From JBKQHQ01 sp052148715 (GTDB lineage: Bacteria; Pseudomonadota; Alphaproteobacteria; Rhizobiales; Xanthobacteraceae), in NCBI GenBank assembly GCA_052148715.1, contig JBKQHQ010000256.1:1-30460 (forward strand): a stretch of DNA of 30,460 bases, given 5' to 3'. Position 1 is the stretch's first letter, and every line of letters starts with the position of its first letter. Positions 16,163 through 24,866 of this stretch are shown here, piece after piece. The translations under genes were made by a program, and so were the position numbers. A model generated the notes under the pieces. It did not search any database, had not been told where the DNA came from, and worked only from the letters and a program-made list of their open reading frames with translations.

Positions 16163-16927
16163 ATGACCGCCAAGCTGCGCGGCCTCGCAACCGACCTCAA
16201 GATCGGTATTTTGTTCTGCACCGGCTTGCCGCTCCCGCATGCCATGCCGGTCGAAGGGGCGGACGTGGCGCGGGCGAGTTGGGCGCTGCCGATCGCCGGC
16301 GCGCTGGTCGGCGCCGTCGGGGCGTCGGTCTACTGGCTCACCTATGCGGTCGGACTGACGCCGTGGCCGGCGGCGGCGCTGGCGCTCGCCGCAACGTTGG
16401 CGCTGACCGGCTGCCTGCACGAAGACGGGCTCGCCGATACCGCCGACGGCTTTGGCGGCGGCACGACGCGCGAACGCAAGCTCGAGATCATGCGCGACAG
16501 CCGCATCGGCACCTATGGGGTCTGCGCCGTGGCGCTGTCGCTCCTGCTGCGCGTCGGCGCGCTCGCGAGCCTGGCCGATCCGGTGCTGGTCGCGCCGACG
16601 TTGATTGCCGCGCATGCAGCGGCGCGGGCGAGCCTGCCGGCGCTCATGCGCGCTTTGCCACAAGCGCGCACTGACGGGCTCGCAGCCGCGGCAGGGCAGC
16701 CGCCGCGCGCAAGCGTGATGGCGTCCCTGGCGATCGGCGTGCTTGTGCTTGGTCTGGACCTTGGCGTTCCGCGTGCGGGGATCGCGCTTGTTCTGCTGGC
16801 CTTGGCGTTCGGCGCCCTCGCACGGCTCGCCAAAAATGAGATCGGCGGGCAGACCGGCGACGTGCTCGGTGCCTTGGAGCAGACGGGGGAGATTCTTGTG
16901 CTGCTGGTCGCGGCGGCGCACAACTGA
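16163..16927 (+). CDS. cobS: Adenosylcobinamide-GDP ribazoletransferase CobS (alias CobV)
   Basis: CobS is the inner-membrane enzyme that joins adenosylcobinamide-GDP to alpha-ribazole (or its phosphate), completing cobalamin. The 254-residue protein has several hydrophobic segments and the hallmark acidic motif LHEDGLADTADGFGGG at residues 85-100, followed by RERKLEIMRDSRIGTYG. The C-terminal segment RLAKNEIGGQTGDVLGALEQ is also typical. The start is ATG 16163 with AAGGGA about 9 bases upstream; the longer upstream frame runs through cobT antisense and the repeat. With cobT in divergent orientation it forms the nucleotide-loop assembly pair. Confidence 0.95.
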   Translation: MTAKLRGLATDLKIGILFCTGLPLPHAMPVEGADVARASWALPIAGALVGAVGASVYWLTYAVGLTPWPAAALALAATLALTGCLHEDGLADTADGFGGGTTRERKLEIMRDSRIGTYGVCAVALSLLLRVGALASLADPVLVAPTLIAAHAAARASLPALMRALPQARTDGLAAAAGQPPRASVMASLAIGVLVLGLDLGVPRAGIALVLLALAFGALARLAKNEIGGQTGDVLGALEQTGEILVLLVAAAHN

Positions 16928-17082
16928 TCAACCGATCCGGTTCGGCTGCCCTCGTGCGAATTCATCAGACTGCAAGCGCTTAAGCGCACTTTGTCGGCAT
17001 ACCGTCCGCCGCGCACGCTGTCGCACGATTGCTTCGTGCGCCTGGCCGTGCCAATTTCCTTTCGTCTTTCAGAGACCCGAAC

Positions 17083-17826
17083 ATGAAGCTTGGCCCTCGC
17101 AAACGGAGCAGACCGCAGCTCGAACGCCGCAACGAGACCCAGGCCGCCATCATGTCGGCGGCGCTTCGAATCCTCAGCGACGACGGCTACGCGGGCTTCA
17201 GTGCAAGCCGCGTCGCGGCACGCGCCGGCGTCTCGCGCGGCGCCCAGGAGCACTACTTTCCGAAGGGCCTCATGGTCCAGGTCGACGATCCTTTCTTGCC
17301 CGACATCTTCGTCGAGCCGGCGCTCGACGACACACAAAAGAAGCGGCGGGCGGAAGTCTATGTCGAGGCGACCAATGCCGCGCTCGCCGGCATCCCTGCC
17401 GAAATGGTCCGGTTCCATACCTGCTACGGCATCAACGAAGGTCCGCGCCTATACGAAGCTAGCCTAGCCGACGTGATCAAATACGTGCTGAGGATCAAGG
17501 CAGGTTCCTACAGCTTCGAAGCGGCTAATCCCCGCCATGAGCATGAGTATCACCTGTTCGAGCGCATCAAAGTGCCCGAGGGCAAGGTGCTCTGCCCGGG
17601 CATGATCACGCATGACAGCAACATCGTCGAGCACCCCGAGCTGATCGCCGAACGCATCATACGCTTCGCCAAACTGGTGGGCCGCGAGAACGTCATCGCG
17701 GCAGCGGATTGCGGCTTCTCATCGCAGGCGCTCTACAAGACCGAAGTCCACAACACAGTGGTGTGGGAGAAGTTCAAGGCTCTGCGCCAAGGGGCCGACA
17801 TCGCCAGCCGCCAGCTCTGGGGCTGA
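17083..17826 (+). CDS. In-frame chimera: TetR-type DNA-binding domain fused to C-terminal half of a MetE-like methyltransferase
   Basis: Residues 1-62 look like the start of a TetR-family regulator: a basic lead, then AAIMSAALRILSDDGYAGFS and the helix-turn-helix ASRVAARAGVSRGAQEHYFP. From residue 63 (base about 17269) the protein changes to LMVQVDDPFLPDIF and continues as the C-terminal half of a MetE-like (Meth_synt_2, PF01717) protein. The zinc ligands of that fold are all present: His112 and Cys114 (FHTCYG), Glu146 (SFEAANP) and Cys210 (DCGFSS). The usual stand-alone MetE-like protein is about 370-390 residues; here about 190 N-terminal residues, half of the barrel, are missing, as is the TetR ligand-binding domain. 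The frame is intact over 247 codons. It could be a deletion scar between two genes or a genuine new protein. ATG 17083 is preferred over 17029, which adds an unrelated lead. Confidence 0.85.
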   Translation: MKLGPRKRSRPQLERRNETQAAIMSAALRILSDDGYAGFSASRVAARAGVSRGAQEHYFPKGLMVQVDDPFLPDIFVEPALDDTQKKRRAEVYVEATNAALAGIPAEMVRFHTCYGINEGPRLYEASLADVIKYVLRIKAGSYSFEAANPRHEHEYHLFERIKVPEGKVLCPGMITHDSNIVEHPELIAERIIRFAKLVGRENVIAAADCGFSSQALYKTEVHNTVVWEKFKALRQGADIASRQLWG

Positions 17827-18073
17827 CGCGCACAGTTTCCGCGCGGCGGCGATCGAGCTGCGCGGACCATCTCAGGACGGCTGCGAACACGCCCCCCGCA
17901 ATGCGGCGGTAATCATTGGAAAGTCGCAAGCCCACCGCACCTTAAATCTGGGCTTCTGAGCAATCCAGAAAATCACTACAATTTACTCTGGTCTGGGAGT
18001 CATCGGACGCATCCCGGCTAAAGTCAGGTCGCCGCCCGATGCGGCTGCACGAAGCGAACAGAGGGGGAGGAAG

Positions 18074-18982
18074 ATGACCGAGATCATTCTGCACCACTAC
18101 GAGATGTCTCCCTATTCGGAGAAGATCAGGGTCGCATTCGGGATCAAGCGGCTTGATTGGTGGTCCGTGCAGATTCCATGGATCATGCCGAAGCCCGAGC
18201 TGATGCCGCTGACCGGCGGCTATCGTAAGACCCCTGTCATGCAGATCGGGGCGGACATCTATTGCGACACCCAGCTCATCCTGCGCGAGATCGAGCGGCG
18301 TTGGCCGGAGCCGGCGCTCAATGCGGAGCCCGGCCTTGGCGACGCGCTGGGCTGGTGGGCTGAAAAGGCCTTGTTCACGCCGGCGGTGATCGTGGTGTTC
18401 GCCGCCATCGACTTGCCGGAGAGCTTCAAGCAGGATCGCGCCAAATTCTCCGGCCGTAAGTTCGACCCGGCCGCCATGAAGGCGATGCTGCCCCATCAAC
18501 GCGATCAACTTCGCGCGCATTTCGACTGGTTCGACCGCACGTTGGCGGACGGTCGCCGGTTCCTGCTCGGCGACACGCCGGGCACGCCGGACCTTGCGGC
18601 CTATCATTGCGTCTGGTTTCTGCGGCGGAATGTCGGCGACGCGACGGCCCCTCTCGCCGAGTTCAAGCGTTTGCTGGCTTGGGCCGATCGGATGGCAGCC
18701 TTCGGTCACGGCAAGCGCAGCGAGATGACTGCGGCAACGGCCCTCGATGTGGCGAGGACGGCGACGCCATCGCCCGTCGCTGACCCCGTTCCGGAAAACT
18801 CCGCCGACCGTCAGCCGGGCGAGAAGGTCACCGTGACGCCGGACGATACCGGCAAGGACCCGGTCGCCGGCGAAATCGTGCGCTCCGACGCCCAGGAAAT
18901 CGTGATCCGCCGTACCGATCCGTGGGTCGGAGACGTATACGTGCACTTCCCGCGCGCGGGCTTCGTCGTCTCGGCCATCTAA
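18074..18982 (+). CDS. Glutathione S-transferase-like protein with C-terminal extension
   Basis: The 302-residue protein begins with a thioredoxin-like GST domain: IILHHYEMSPYSEKIRVAFGIK, in which Ser12 or Ser15 of MSPYSEK stands where the catalytic residue of bacterial GSTs usually lies. A GGYRKTPVMQIGADIYCDTQLILREIE segment follows, holding the cis-proline and the glutathione-binding acidic part. An all-helical second domain contains FLLGDTPGTPDLAAYH. Beyond about residue 230 comes a stretch rich in Ala, Thr and Pro and then a separate strand-rich segment (GEKVTVTPDD...EIVIRRTDPWVGDVYVHFP when read in pieces) that ordinary GSTs lack. A strong GGGGGAGGA site precedes ATG 18074. The substrate is unknown, and its neighbours give no clue. 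Confidence 0.85.
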   Translation: MTEIILHHYEMSPYSEKIRVAFGIKRLDWWSVQIPWIMPKPELMPLTGGYRKTPVMQIGADIYCDTQLILREIERRWPEPALNAEPGLGDALGWWAEKALFTPAVIVVFAAIDLPESFKQDRAKFSGRKFDPAAMKAMLPHQRDQLRAHFDWFDRTLADGRRFLLGDTPGTPDLAAYHCVWFLRRNVGDATAPLAEFKRLLAWADRMAAFGHGKRSEMTAATALDVARTATPSPVADPVPENSADRQPGEKVTVTPDDTGKDPVAGEIVRSDAQEIVIRRTDPWVGDVYVHFPRAGFVVSAI

Positions 18983-19186
18983 GACGGCGCCCGGGTGCGG
19001 GAAAGCGGCCAGGGCTAGTGGACGCGCGCGCGATGCATGCGTGGCACGACGGCGCTACCGCCAACTCTGGAAGGATGCGCGGACGCTCGGCAACAGCGGC
19101 TTCGTGCCACTTGGCTCGCACGGTTGAGCTTGTCAGACGCACCACTTACCTAGAGACTTCCTGCTGGCACGGCAGCCATCGGCCGA

Positions 19187-20500
19187 ATGCCTTTTTTGGC
19201 CGTGGACGCCCAATGGATTAATGGAATGCTTGCAAATCGATTTGCCAACTACGCGGCAGCGAGGGGAATCCACTACGGCTGGGTAATGGCTGTGCTGGCC
19301 TTTTTTTATGTCCTGTTTTCCAGCTCGGCGCTTGGGATTACCGCCGTGCTGATCAAGCCGATTTCGGATCAACTTGGACTCACCATCGGCGAACTCTCAG
19401 CCTCGCAAGGCCTGCGCTTTGCGCTGTTCGGCCTAGTTGCGCCTTTCGCCGGAGGGCTCGTGCTACGTTATGGGCCGCGGCGCATGGTGGCGCTGTCGGG
19501 CGCGCTTTCGCTTCTCGGACTGCTCATGACCGCCACCATGACGACGCAGTTTCAGCTTTGGCTGGGTTTTGGCGTGCTTCTCGGACTTGCCCCAGGACTG
19601 ACGGCATTGCAGCTCAGCGCGGTCATTTCGTCGCGCTGGTTCACTACCCATCGTGGCTTGGTTGTTGGTCTGCTGAACGGGGCTATTGCAACCGGCACGC
19701 TGTTGTTCATGCCGCTGGGCGCCTGGATTTCCGAACACTGGGGTTGGCGCGCCGCGTTGGCGCCATCGAGCATCGGCCTGTTCGTGATGATGGTGCTGTT
19801 TGTGCTGCTGACCAAGGATCGGCCGCAGGAGCTTGGCCTCGCCCCGCTGGGCGAGGCGTCGATGCCGCCCATCCCACCGCGGCCCACCGGCAATTTCGTG
19901 CTGCTGAGTTTGCAGGCGCTGCGTCTTGGGTCCGAGCAGCTGGTGTTCTGGGTGCTGGCAGCCACCTTCTTCATTTGCGGCTTGTCGAGTTATGGGCTGA
20001 CACAAACGCATTTCGTGCCTTTCTGTGGCGACCTCGGATTTCCACTCGTCACTTCAGCCAGTCTGCTTGCGGTGATCGGCGTGTGCGACCTGGTCGGCAC
20101 CATCGGGTCGGGCTGGCTGTCGGATCGCTTTGACAATCGCTGGCTGCTGGCGATCTACTACGGGCTGCGCGGAGCCTCACTGGTTTGGTTGGTCACCAGC
20201 AATGTCTCGCTGGTCGCGATGATCGCCTTTACCGTGGTCTATGGACTGGATTTCATCGCAACGGTGCCTCCGACGGTGCGGTTGACCGTTGCGGCCTTCG
20301 GGCGGGAAATGGGGCCTGCGGTGTTTGGCTGGATTTTCGCTGCACACCAGCTCGGCGTTGGTTTTATGGCGGCCAGTGCGGGCGTCAGCCGCGATGCGCT
20401 CGGGACCTATGGACCGGCGTTCCTGTTTGCGGGAGCCCTTTGCATCGTCGCCGCGGCGACATTCCTGCTGGTGCGCCGACCCGTGGCGGCAACCGCGTGA
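19187..20500 (+). CDS. Major facilitator superfamily permease
   Basis: The 437-residue protein has about twelve hydrophobic segments and the layout of MFS carriers of the monocarboxylate/oxalate-formate-like type. An N-terminal HYGWVMAVLAFFYVLFSSSALGI helix is followed by a loop LRYGPRRMVALSG equivalent to the conserved loop 2-3 motif. A long central loop (KDRPQELGLAPLGE...) separates the halves, and SGWLSDRFDNRWLL repeats the loop motif in the second half. It is probably an inner-membrane carrier for a small organic anion; the substrate cannot be read. ATG 19187 is used; ATG 19226 (MLANRFANYAAARG) is a likely alternative. Base composition is a little less GC-rich than in the cob genes. Confidence 0.88.
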   Translation: MPFLAVDAQWINGMLANRFANYAAARGIHYGWVMAVLAFFYVLFSSSALGITAVLIKPISDQLGLTIGELSASQGLRFALFGLVAPFAGGLVLRYGPRRMVALSGALSLLGLLMTATMTTQFQLWLGFGVLLGLAPGLTALQLSAVISSRWFTTHRGLVVGLLNGAIATGTLLFMPLGAWISEHWGWRAALAPSSIGLFVMMVLFVLLTKDRPQELGLAPLGEASMPPIPPRPTGNFVLLSLQALRLGSEQLVFWVLAATFFICGLSSYGLTQTHFVPFCGDLGFPLVTSASLLAVIGVCDLVGTIGSGWLSDRFDNRWLLAIYYGLRGASLVWLVTSNVSLVAMIAFTVVYGLDFIATVPPTVRLTVAAFGREMGPAVFGWIFAAHQLGVGFMAASAGVSRDALGTYGPAFLFAGALCIVAAATFLLVRRPVAATA

Positions 20501-20793
20501 ACTGCCGGAAATAGCCGCCAGACCAATCCGATGTCCGCTTCGGAAATGCTCACGCTGAGCAATTTGGGGTCGCGGTTCATGCGAAAGCAGCCGAAGCTTT
20601 AGGCGGACCGCCACGTCACCTTCGGAGGTCAGCTAGGGACGACCAAGTACGGAGGCGGCCCGGCTTCCGAAGGTCCGCGCCATAAGCGGTCATGCTTTCC
20701 ACCCGGTGGGGTTGGTAGTTGGGTTTGCTCTCTATTTCGCCAAAACCCGAAGCACTGCTCGTGAAGTCTTGATCTTTGCTCCAGCGGACGAGG
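20501..20793. other. Gene-free stretch after the MFS gene
   Basis: No credible gene is visible. The stretch contains one copy of a roughly 22-base sequence (20646-20666, reading AGTACGGAGGCGGCCCGGCTT) that recurs in the same direction at 25031-25052 with one extra G. Base composition begins to fall here. Confidence 0.5.
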
Positions 20794-21756
20794 TCAAGGA
20801 TCACTGAGCCGAACCCGCCTTGACGGAGCAAGCTGACAACTCTTGGTTCTTGGCTTGGCCGACCTCAGCCATTGCCGGAGGATCTTGTCGAAGTATTTCC
20901 ATTTTCCAACATCTTCGGGACCAGCGAAGTACACGTCGCCGACTGCCGTTTTTCGGAATCCATGCGATTCTAAGAGCGTTCCCATTTCATCGAGATGAAC
21001 GAATCCCCACGGAAGGATAACCTGATCCGAGACGGCCAAGGCGGCTAGCGCCTTCTGCACCAGCCGCCCGTTGCGGTTTCGAAGCATGAGATTTAAGACA
21101 CTATTCAAGAATTCCGCTTGTCCCACCTCCAAATTCGGATCGACCCACCCAAAGCTGCGATATGCCAAGCTGGCGATGACTTGGGTAGATGCCGGCTCTT
21201 GATCGATGATCATATCACCGGCTTGAACTGCAATGTTGCGGCCGCTGTCCGGAAGAATGAAATCCTCCCATTGGCAACCGAGTCCATTCTTATGGAAAGC
21301 ATCACAAATCAATCGATTTCGATCGACGAGGTAGGACGGCCTGAGCGTTCGCCCATCGAAGTCCAAAGCGCATTCTTTGAACACGATTGCGTCGCCCAAA
21401 AAGCTCACGTCATCACCAGAGGACTCAAGCCGTCGCAATTTGTCTAATGGCAATTTAGTCCCTGGCACGACATCTCTGGTGGAGGCGAGACAGGTGAGAA
21501 ATTCGGTCAGAATAGTCGAATTAGAATCCGCGCGGATGTATTGGTCGATAGTTTGCCGCGCTCGCGGAAAGTACGCCTTCGGTCCGATATGGCTCATTCC
21601 GACCAACAGAATTCGCTTGTTCGCTTTTGCGTACTCCAAGGTCGGGATATAAACACGCTCGTGTTCCTCACAAAATTCTAATGCAAACAAGGTCATACAA
21701 CCCATCGAAAGATTGGATAATATTACCAGTCCAGCTATCAGGCCTTTCAATTTCAT
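20794..21756 (-). CDS. Exported TraB/GumN/TIKI-like protein
   Basis: From ATG 21756 the product has 320 residues. It opens with a signal sequence, MKLKGLIAGLVILSNLSMGC, after a GGAG site only a few bases upstream; ATG 21771 is also possible. Two G-x2-H motifs are visible: GMSH (His56, in RILLVGMSHIGPKAYF) and GFVH (about His254, in LPWGFVHLDEMGTLLESHGF). Paired G-x2-H motifs near both ends and the final GTLLESHGF segment are the pattern of the TraB/PrgY/GumN/TIKI superfamily, some members of which are metalloproteases. Cys residues in the mature part suggest a periplasmic location. Codon use and composition are clearly less GC-rich than in the cob region, so transfer is likely. The family call rests on motifs, not on an alignment. 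Confidence 0.6.
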   Translation of the reverse strand: MKLKGLIAGLVILSNLSMGCMTLFALEFCEEHERVYIPTLEYAKANKRILLVGMSHIGPKAYFPRARQTIDQYIRADSNSTILTEFLTCLASTRDVVPGTKLPLDKLRRLESSGDDVSFLGDAIVFKECALDFDGRTLRPSYLVDRNRLICDAFHKNGLGCQWEDFILPDSGRNIAVQAGDMIIDQEPASTQVIASLAYRSFGWVDPNLEVGQAEFLNSVLNLMLRNRNGRLVQKALAALAVSDQVILPWGFVHLDEMGTLLESHGFRKTAVGDVYFAGPEDVGKWKYFDKILRQWLRSAKPRTKSCQLAPSRRVRLSDP

Positions 21757-22326
21757 TTTCTCCACGATCATCTCGATGCAATCAATTGTTTTAGAGGGCA
21801 AAGATGAGCAAAGCACGCAGACGAAACCAATGTCGGCCCAAGCCGTCGGCTTATTGAGCCAAGTCGCCTGCCGGATCAGCTCCAGTGTGCACGCCAGCGA
21901 TCGGCCGCGCGCCGTTGCCCGGGCCAAGCATCGCGCCCGTGATCGAACAGTGGTTCATCGTTCCCCCCGAACATCGCCGCGCCATTTGATGATTGCAGCC
22001 GCATCAAAAACATCGCCATCTCATGGGCAGCGCGTTGTCATGTCAGTAGGCGCTTAAATTCGGACAATGGCAACACACGCGCAGCAAAAGTCTTGGATGC
22101 ACGTCCTGTCACCGACAATTCTCCTGCCGGCCGCACTGCACAACGCGCCGTCGCAGAATGGTCGCATATGGGTCAAACCGGAAATGCTCGCAACGAGCAA
22201 GAATTGCAGGACCACATTCTTCGGTGAAGTTCATCGTCCTTGCCAAGGTCCGCGGAGCGCGGCGGCCGGCTGGGGTCAGACTCGCCGCTGACGGGTTGCG
22301 TCGTGCCATCAGCCGATATTGGCCGC
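21757..22326. other. Gene-free stretch between the TraB-like gene and the receptor pseudogene
   Basis: About 570 bases hold only short frames on both strands with no recognisable protein character. No tRNA-like or strong stem structure was seen by eye. It may contain the promoter of the minus-strand TraB-like gene near 21760-21900 and worn-down remnants of older sequence. Confidence 0.45.
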
Positions 22327-23327
22327 CTATTCAATCAACTCGTCGGCGCGGGCGAGGAGCGTTGAGGGAATCCGAAGCCCGAGCGATTTTGCAGCCAAGG
22401 GATTGATGACCAGTTCCGTCCCCGTTATTTGCTGGACAGGTAAGTCGGCTGGCTTATCGCCCTTTAGAACACAAGCAGCATAGACTCCCATCGGATACCC
22501 GCCATCCCCAAAGCGAGCGCCGAAGCTCGCTAGACCACCGTCTTCCGCGGCCTCGCGGTATCCATGTATCGCGGGGATCTCATAACGCCCGGCTAGGTAG
22601 GCGAGATGAGCGCGTCTAACGAAGAACGGCAAGCCCCCGCCAAAGACCAGCACGGTCTTGCGGTCGCGCGGGAGCGCTGCAAGCTCGATCTCGAAGTCAT
22701 GTTCACCGGTCCACGCAATGATCGATAGTTGAAGCGCAAGCGCTCTGGCTGCAGCTTGAGCCTCGCGGACTTCAATGTCGTGCGAAGGCTGGTTGGTCGG
22801 ATCGGTAACAAGAACGACAAAATTTGTGGTCGGGACCAATTCATGAATATTTTCAATTCTCTTTACGATAGAATCTGAAACAAGGGTGGCGGCTCCCGTA
22901 AGATTGCCGCCAGGCCGGCTCGGACTATCCACTAGGCAGGCCGCCACGGCATCGTCGGCAAGAAAAATGATCGGAGTGGCGCTTGTAACAGTTTTGGCCG
23001 CCATAGCGGCCCTGTTTGAGAATGCAAGAACCAAGGCGACCTGTCGCTTAACAAGTTCAGCGGCGTACTTAGCGATCTGATCCGACCGATATTCCGATGA
23101 TCTACATGACCATCCACTACATTCGAACTTGAAGTCCCTACCTTCGATAACACCATTTTCCCCCAAACCGCGGCGGATCTCCGCAAGAAGGTGGCCCCAA
23201 GAGCCTCAAGAAATCCAATCACAGGCAAGTTCCGCTGTTGCGCCTTCGCGGCACAAAGCCATCCGAGGGCCCCGGCAGCCAGAAGACCTGCGGACCCCGA
23301 TTCCCCAATAAATTCCCGACGGTTCAT
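22327..23327 (-). pseudogene. Frameshifted TrpX-like ABC substrate-binding protein (ABC_sub_bind)
   Basis: The N-terminal part starts MNRREFIGESGSAGLLAAGALG at 23327 with a twin-arginine-like signal and an NLPVIGFLEALGATF segment, as in PF04392 receptors. The rest lies in another frame: AEIRRGLGENGVIEGRDFKFE, then AAELVKRQVALVLAFSNRAAMAAK, SRPGGNLTGAA and a C-terminal PLAAKSLGLRIPSTLLARADELIE, which is a family-typical end. The two frames meet at 23184, where the reverse strand reads TTGCGGAG and one extra G would restore TTG GCG GAG. The spacing between GFL and RRGL is also about four residues shorter than I expect for the family, so a small deletion is another possibility. Either a decayed gene or a base missing from the assembly. 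Confidence 0.82.
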
Positions 23328-23644
23328 CCTACGCGCGCCCTAGCCAATGTTGTCGGATCAAAGCATAGGGTCGGGATTCCCGCCAGATTGATGGATTGAA
23401 GCTCTCGTACCTGCGGCCGACGCGCAGCGTGAAATTACGAGGGAGTTGGCAGCAGCGGAGTTAAGCCGCTAAGGCGCTGTGGTCCGGAATCCCGTCGAAA
23501 GCTGCCCCCTCGGAAACGATGAGGGTCGGGTCGCCACGCTGGACACTGAGGCGTGACACAGCTCACAGGCGAGCTTGGTTGTTGATGGTATGGACTTCTC
23601 AGCAAGGGTCAGACCACGCCCGATGCCTTTCCAAGGAGCGTCCG
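23328..23644. other. Gene-free stretch upstream of the small membrane protein
   Basis: About 317 bases between divergent genes. No credible frame or stable stem was found. It must contain the promoters for the small plus-strand gene and, if transcribed, for the receptor pseudogene. An AAGGAG site at 23633-23638 belongs to the plus-strand gene. Confidence 0.5.
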
Positions 23645-23923
23645 ATGCAATTCACATCTTCCTCGACCGTTCAGAAGAACAGCCATCCAGCCATCCTCGC
23701 AGCAACGGCGAGCGTCGCATTGCTTGCGCTCTTGGCGGCCACCTTGTTGGCCTCCAGCGCCGTACGCTCGCACGGGACCAGCCCGGCGATGGCCGCCGCT
23801 CGCATGAACGCCATTGTCGCCGCACCGGCAACGATGGACATCGTTCCTGCCGACGTCATGGACCACAGCGCTGAACGCTTTGTTGGAACGGGGGATGGCA
23901 GCGCCGGATCTTGGGTGCCTTGA
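23645..23923 (+). CDS. Small single-span membrane protein
   Basis: A 92-residue protein with a perfect AAGGAG ribosome site six bases before ATG 23645. Residues 1-15 are polar (MQFTSSSTVQKNSHP). A strongly hydrophobic helix, AILAATASVALLALLAATLL, covers about residues 16-35. A soluble tail rich in Ala, Met and Asp follows. It is likely anchored in the inner membrane with the tail in the periplasm. I recall similar small hypothetical proteins starting MQ-x-TSS in rhizobial genomes, but no function. The longer upstream frame lacks a ribosome site and was not used. Confidence 0.65.
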   Translation: MQFTSSSTVQKNSHPAILAATASVALLALLAATLLASSAVRSHGTSPAMAAARMNAIVAAPATMDIVPADVMDHSAERFVGTGDGSAGSWVP

Positions 23924-24027
23924 TCGAGGAAGCTGCCAAGCCGGGGCTGCCGCCGGATCTTCACGACCTCAAGTCGGCTGCACCAACCTCCCGAGCGAAG
24001 TGACGCCGGCCTATTCACGCCGTGAAA

Positions 24028-24047
24028 GGGCCCCGGGACCGGGGCCC
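24028..24047. repeat. Short GC-rich palindrome
   Basis: Nine-base arms (24028-24036 and 24039-24047) built of GGGCCCCGG and its complement around a two-base centre. It follows the small membrane protein gene by about 100 bases. No T-run follows, so intrinsic terminator status is doubtful. Confidence 0.5.
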
Positions 24048-24118
24048 CGGGGCTGTGTTGCTGAAGGGAGATTCCGGATCTTCAGCAATTAGTATTTCGA
24101 AGACACGGGTCCGCCGGC

Positions 24119-24866
24119 TCAGTTGAAGCGCCAGACCAGCGAGGTGGAAATCGTCTGGACATTCGTCGTCACATGCTCGTAGCTGCCGTTCCCTGTTCCC
24201 GTGGCGTTGATAACGAAGAGAACGTCCCGTGGCTGGTAGCCGGCGTAACGGTATTCGCTGCGCAGGAAGAGGCCGGGCAGCCAGCCGAGCCCGATCTCGG
24301 TTCCGCCGCCGACGAACCAGCCATTGTAGGTCTGGGCCGGGAGAGTGACCCCGAACGGAGTAGGCTGCGGGGTGGCAATAGAAATGTTCACTTGATCGAA
24401 GCGGGCCTGGCTCCAGCCGCCGTTCACATAGGTGAGCATCGTCGGCGCGGCTGCGTAACCAAGACGGACGCCCACGGCCCCCGCGCCCGACTCCTTTTCG
24501 GGCCCCACCAGGGGAAGGATAAAAGTCGGGTCGGCAAGCGTGCCCGTGAGGCTCATGAAATCGTAATCAGCGGAGACGCCGATGACGAAGCGCCCCGTCT
24601 GATAATCGCAGCCGCCGCCGACCGTACCGAACCAGCCGCTCCCGCCCGAGGTGCTCGCCGCGTCAAGTGGCACGAACGTCGTCGTCACCGGCGGTCCGCT
24701 CTCAAAATAATGGTCCTGATTTCAACATGCCGTAGCCCCCGCCGCCATTGAGGTAGCAGCCGGTCCAGCTGAAGGCCGGCAGCGGCGCCTTGACGGCTAA
24801 GTCCGCCGCGCTGGCGCCGGCCACGATGGCGAGCGAAGCCGCAGTTCCGAGCAGCAACTGTTTCAT
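24119..24866 (-). pseudogene. Frameshifted Omp25/31-type outer-membrane protein
   Basis: The gene starts at ATG 24866 behind an AAGGGGGG site, with signal peptide MKQLLLGTAASLAIVAGASA and mature start ADLAVKAPLPAFSWTGCYLNGGGGYGML. This is the standard start of rhizobial Omp25/Omp31-like barrels. The rest lies one frame away: QDHYFESGPP, GWFGTVGGGCDYQTGRFVIGVSADYDF, then a C-terminal SEYRYAGYQ and STSLVWRFN ending with an aromatic-x-aromatic-like strand, as expected. The frames meet near 24719: the reverse strand reads ATG TTG AAA T CAG GAC, so one extra T breaks the gene. Removing it gives the expected GM-x-x-QDHYFE join. The rest of the gene is intact, which means recent decay, phase-variable-like change or an assembly error. 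Confidence 0.85.

Noticed and set aside
24028..24060. Intrinsic terminator after the small membrane protein gene
   Set aside because: The stem is strong, but no T-run follows, and it lies about 100 bases beyond the stop codon.
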